From assembly GCA_020444325.1 (NCBI GenBank), contig JAHLLD010000001.1:388747-452746 (forward strand): a stretch of 64,000 bases of DNA. Reading direction: 5' to 3'. The position numbers and the translations under genes are program-made. The stretch is from a bacterium. GTDB lineage: Bacteria; Bacteroidota; Ignavibacteria; SZUA-365. A model generated the notes under the pieces. The model saw nothing but the letters and a program-made list of their open reading frames with translations. It was not told the DNA's origin and did not search any database. Positions 61,154 to 64,000 of this stretch are shown in pieces (the stretch's first letter is position 1; every line of letters starts with the position of its first letter).

Positions 61154-62328
61154 AGTTCCCCATTGAAGGCACGCTGTTGGAGCGAATCAAATAGAGTATC
61201 GAGTTCGTCCAGATGGGATGCGAGGCTATTTTTCTGCTTTTGACACACCACTACCGTGTCAACGAATTTTTGTTGCATCTTCACCGGTGGAACCACGAAG
61301 GTAAATTTGCGGATACCAGCTGTACTAAGATTATAGTTGCCTGCAGTTGTTCGTGCTTCCCGCCTTACTTCATGTCGATAGGTTGGGAATTCGATTTGAT
61401 GTTTTAAAAACTCACTCAGCACTGATTCTGGCGCACGGATACGCCCTCGGATCAGATATGATGCAAATAGAGATGGTCGCGAACCATCGTATCTGGCGCA
61501 TCGACCGATATAATCTGGATTTCCATTTGTCCTTACGAATAGTAAATCATCCTTCACCAGTAGCAGATTCTTGAGCTCGTTTGTGTTCGGCACGGTATAC
61601 TTCAAATCGCTCCAGTCAATCTGACCACCAAGGATATTTGGTATCCGTAGAACCGGCATTGAATCCACTACAGGGACATCTATGGACTTTCTCGATGTTC
61701 CATATTTCAGTTCAGAGAACACAACATCGCCAGTTAAGTACTCCCACCCTTTCGGATTTGTGACCGGATCGCCGAACATTTCCAGGAAAGTGGATTGAAG
61801 GAGGGCATCGAGCTGCTCGATGGACTCGCGGCGCTTGGCGCGCAAGGCGTCCGCCGCATCGAGAATTCCCGCAATGCGTTTCTGCTCGGCGAGGGGTGGG
61901 AGGGGGATACGTATTTTTCGCAGTTTCGCTTTGTTGAGCGTTTTTCCCTTCGCCGCGCGATCTACAAGCACGCCGTAGTCGATTACACCCAGCGCCCAAT
62001 ATAGAAACGTCTGATCTATGCGCGTTTTATCAAGATCGATTAGGGCGGCAATAGCCTCGTTTGTGTACAAATCGAATGCAGTGATTGCTCGCTTCCCCAG
62101 TGAAAGTTTGAAACTGAGAAGCAACGTACCGCTTGGGATTAACTTCGATCCGCTCTTGTTAGCACCATGTTCAGTTATGCCCTCCTTTGTTGTCGATATG
62201 TAACGTTCGCCGGACATATCGCTTATTGTTACCCATGGTAATTCACCTCCCCAAAAATCCGGAACAGCGCGAGATGGGGTTTTACCTATCTGGATACTAC
62301 AAATATCCTCAAGCAGAGCATATTTCAT
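61150..62328 (-). CDS. hsdS: Type I specificity subunit HsdS
   Basis: 392 residues with two target-recognition domains (about 1-150 and 195-340) separated by a conserved helical region (PLPPLAEQKRIAGILDAADALRAK) and a second such region at the end (VPPVKMQQKFVDTVV). Sets the recognition sequence, which cannot be read from sequence. ATGA overlaps with hsdM and hsdR. Confidence 0.92.
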   Translation of the reverse strand: MKYALLEDICSIQIGKTPSRAVPDFWGGELPWVTISDMSGERYISTTKEGITEHGANKSGSKLIPSGTLLLSFKLSLGKRAITAFDLYTNEAIAALIDLDKTRIDQTFLYWALGVIDYGVLVDRAAKGKTLNKAKLRKIRIPLPPLAEQKRIAGILDAADALRAKRRESIEQLDALLQSTFLEMFGDPVTNPKGWEYLTGDVVFSELKYGTSRKSIDVPVVDSMPVLRIPNILGGQIDWSDLKYTVPNTNELKNLLLVKDDLLFVRTNGNPDYIGRCARYDGSRPSLFASYLIRGRIRAPESVLSEFLKHQIEFPTYRHEVRREARTTAGNYNLSTAGIRKFTFVVPPVKMQQKFVDTVVVCQKQKNSLASHLDELDTLFDSLQQRAFNGEL

Positions 62329-63806
62329 TTCAATAGCCTCTCCAGTTCGTTCCTCCCCTTTGTAATCTCCTCCTCCAGTTTCGCCAGACGCTTCAGAATT
62401 TGCTTCGGCGATTCATGTTCTACCGCCTCGTACTCAACCTCCTTATAGCGGTTGATCGAGAGGTCGTAGCCGTTGCCAGAAATCTCGGACTTCGGGACGA
62501 GGAAGCTGCGGTCAGTGCGCTTGCGCTTCTTCTCGGCTTTGAGATTCTGCCAGCGCGCGAGGATGTCGGGCAGGTCGCTCTTGTCTGGTTGCGGCGTTCG
62601 CTTGTCATCAAGTGAGAACCCGTCCGCCTGCATGTCGTAGAACCACACCTCGTCCGTCCCGCCGGAATTCGTCTTCGTGAAGAGCAGGATCGCTGTGGAA
62701 ACGCCCGCATACGGCTTGAATACACCCGAGGGCATGGAGATCACGGCATCGAGTTTCTGATCCTCGACCAGGATTTCCCGCAGAGCTTTGTGCGCTTTGC
62801 TGGAGCCGAAAAGCACTCCATCAGGCACGATCACAGCAGCACGACCTCCCGTCTGTAGCAGCCGAAGGAAGAGCGCGAGGAAGAGCAGCTCCGTCTTCTT
62901 CGTTTTCACGATCTGCAACAGGTCCTTGGCCGTGGACTCGTAATCCAGGCTCCCGGCGAACGGTGGATTGGCGAGGATGAGGGAATACTTTTCCGCGTCG
63001 TCCTCGTCCGCCTGTGCCAGCGAATCCTTGTAGCGGATGTCAGGATTCTCCACGCCATGCAGCAGCATGTTCATGCTCCCGATGCGCAGCATGGTCGTGT
63101 CAAAATCGTAGCCGTGGAACGTGCCCTCGTTGAACCGCCTGCGCGCCTCGGTATTCTTGTAGATTGCATCGCTGTGATGCGTACGCATGTACTCTGACGC
63201 AGCGATAAGAAAGCCCGCTGTACCGCAGGCAGGATCACAGATCACATCCTTCGGTACCGGTGCCGTCATGTCCACCATCAGCTTGATGATGTGACGCGGC
63301 GTGCGGAACTGTCCATTCTGACCGGCACTGGCGATCTTGCCCAGCATGTACTCGTAAAGGTCACCCTTCGTATCGGTGTCTGTCATGTCGATGCCATCGA
63401 GCTGGTCTACCACGTTCGCCAGCAGTCGCGGCGTCGGCATCAGGAAGAGCGCATCCTTCATGTGCTGCGTGTAAGTGGAGTCATCAGGATCGCCGTCCCC
63501 GTTGCTCCCCAGCTTCTTGATGAAGGGAAACACCTTGTCCTTCACCGTCTCAAACATCACTTCCGGCGCCGTCTCCTTGAAACGTGACCAGCGCAGGCTG
63601 TCCTGTCCTTTCCCAAAGATCGGCTCCTCGATCGGCTTTCCCGTTCGCGCCGCCTTCCGCTCCTTGAGCGTATGCAGCTCATCCAGCCTCTTGATGAAGA
63701 GTAGGTACGTCAGCTGTTCGATGACCGAAAGCGGATTGGCGATACCGCCTGCCCACATCGTGTCCCAGATTCTATCGACTTTGGATTTGAGTTCGCCAGT
63801 GATCAT
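62325..63806 (-). CDS. hsdM: Type I methyltransferase subunit HsdM
   Basis: 493 residues. N6-adenine methyltransferase: SAM motif DPACGTAGFL (191-200), catalytic NPPF (280-283), N-terminal HsdM bundle (residues 5-120), and C-terminal helices. Protects self DNA together with HsdS. First gene of the operon hsdM-hsdS-hsdR-TM-MBL, starting at 63806. Confidence 0.95.
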   Translation of the reverse strand: MITGELKSKVDRIWDTMWAGGIANPLSVIEQLTYLLFIKRLDELHTLKERKAARTGKPIEEPIFGKGQDSLRWSRFKETAPEVMFETVKDKVFPFIKKLGSNGDGDPDDSTYTQHMKDALFLMPTPRLLANVVDQLDGIDMTDTDTKGDLYEYMLGKIASAGQNGQFRTPRHIIKLMVDMTAPVPKDVICDPACGTAGFLIAASEYMRTHHSDAIYKNTEARRRFNEGTFHGYDFDTTMLRIGSMNMLLHGVENPDIRYKDSLAQADEDDAEKYSLILANPPFAGSLDYESTAKDLLQIVKTKKTELLFLALFLRLLQTGGRAAVIVPDGVLFGSSKAHKALREILVEDQKLDAVISMPSGVFKPYAGVSTAILLFTKTNSGGTDEVWFYDMQADGFSLDDKRTPQPDKSDLPDILARWQNLKAEKKRKRTDRSFLVPKSEISGNGYDLSINRYKEVEYEAVEHESPKQILKRLAKLEEEITKGRNELERLLK

Positions 63807-63865
63807 TAATCACCCCATCTGATTCTCTTTTATCGTGCGAATAATACGGCGAACAACAAGGAATG

Positions 63866-64000
63866 TCAACGCAGGGCTGCCGCAGATGCTCCTATCGCAC
63901 AACCCCCGATAACCGCGTCCCACAGTTCCGTGTCCAGAGCATCATCGACTATGCCCGGACTTCGTGCGGAACCTCGAGCCGCTGCACTGCCGTGATGAAA
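63866..64000 (-). CDS. Possible C-terminal end of a gene entering from the right
   Basis: A minus-strand frame of 44 codons runs in from the window edge and stops at 63866-63868, ending LDTELWDAVIGGCAIGASAAALR. The composition fits coding, but too little is present to name it. The 60 bp between it and hsdM hold nothing recognised. Confidence 0.3.
   Translation of the reverse strand, partial: FHHGSAAARGSARSPGIVDDALDTELWDAVIGGCAIGASAAALR

Overview
The window comes from a Bacteroidota-type bacterium, probably on the Chlorobiota/Ignavibacteriota/Rhodothermota side of that superphylum. The evidence is a type IX secretion (T9SS) C-terminal sorting domain, a T9SS plug (DUF5103-like) protein, FadL/PorV-like barrels, Mpl, a menaquinone pathway, and several promoters fitting the Bacteroidota pattern TTG-N18-20-TAnnTTTG. 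Lineage is an inference; no rRNA or ribosomal protein gene is present.

Left two thirds (1-35 kb) is ordinary chromosome of fairly high GC: menD (cut by the window edge) and menF; a large secreted YCF48/BNR-repeat protein with ASH-like domains and a T9SS tail; a Yip1-like membrane protein; rpiB; a TPR lipid/envelope gene, a FadL-like barrel and a DNRLRE lipoprotein; glgA; a SpoIID-like lipoprotein; a lamin-tail-domain secreted protein; a PAS/HisKA/REC hybrid kinase; a 7TM protein next to four tandem paralogues of a small uncharacterised protein (two are perfect 576-bp copies); a T9SS plug protein; a GT2 glycosyltransferase; a rare flippase-glycosyltransferase fusion; an SpoIIE-type phosphatase; a YCF48-like secreted protein; a saccharopine-dehydrogenase-like enzyme; mpl; and a 2OG-Fe(II) oxygenase.

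At 34.7-35.1 kb a consensus promoter reads through two 78-bp hairpin-bearing repeats into tRNA-Ser(GGA). From there to the right end the DNA looks acquired: lower GC, phage/plasmid gene types, small overlapping genes and decayed fragments. It holds (a) a tightly coupled operon of a DUF3696 AAA ATPase, a PIN-like nuclease and an RNA ligase, the best candidate for an undescribed conflict/repair system; (b) a tyrosine integrase at the end of an overlapping operon of small DNA-binding-type proteins, one of which (54 aa) is very arginine-rich; (c) a complete IS1595-type element with 8-bp target duplication; (d) a Gam/Gp157-like, DUF932, XRE, HtrA, zinc-ribbon, RadC, MORN-like and HExxH metallopeptidase cargo; (e) three lipoproteins; (f) an NYN ribonuclease with a PD-(D/E)XK protein, facing a three-HTH-repeat protein; and (g) a type I restriction-modification operon hsdM-hsdS-hsdR that continues into a small membrane protein and an MBL-fold hydrolase. 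Fragments of a metallopeptidase paralogue and of a T9SS tail mark earlier gene loss.

Limits: all calls are made by reading translations and motifs; no database search was possible, so novelty claims are provisional.
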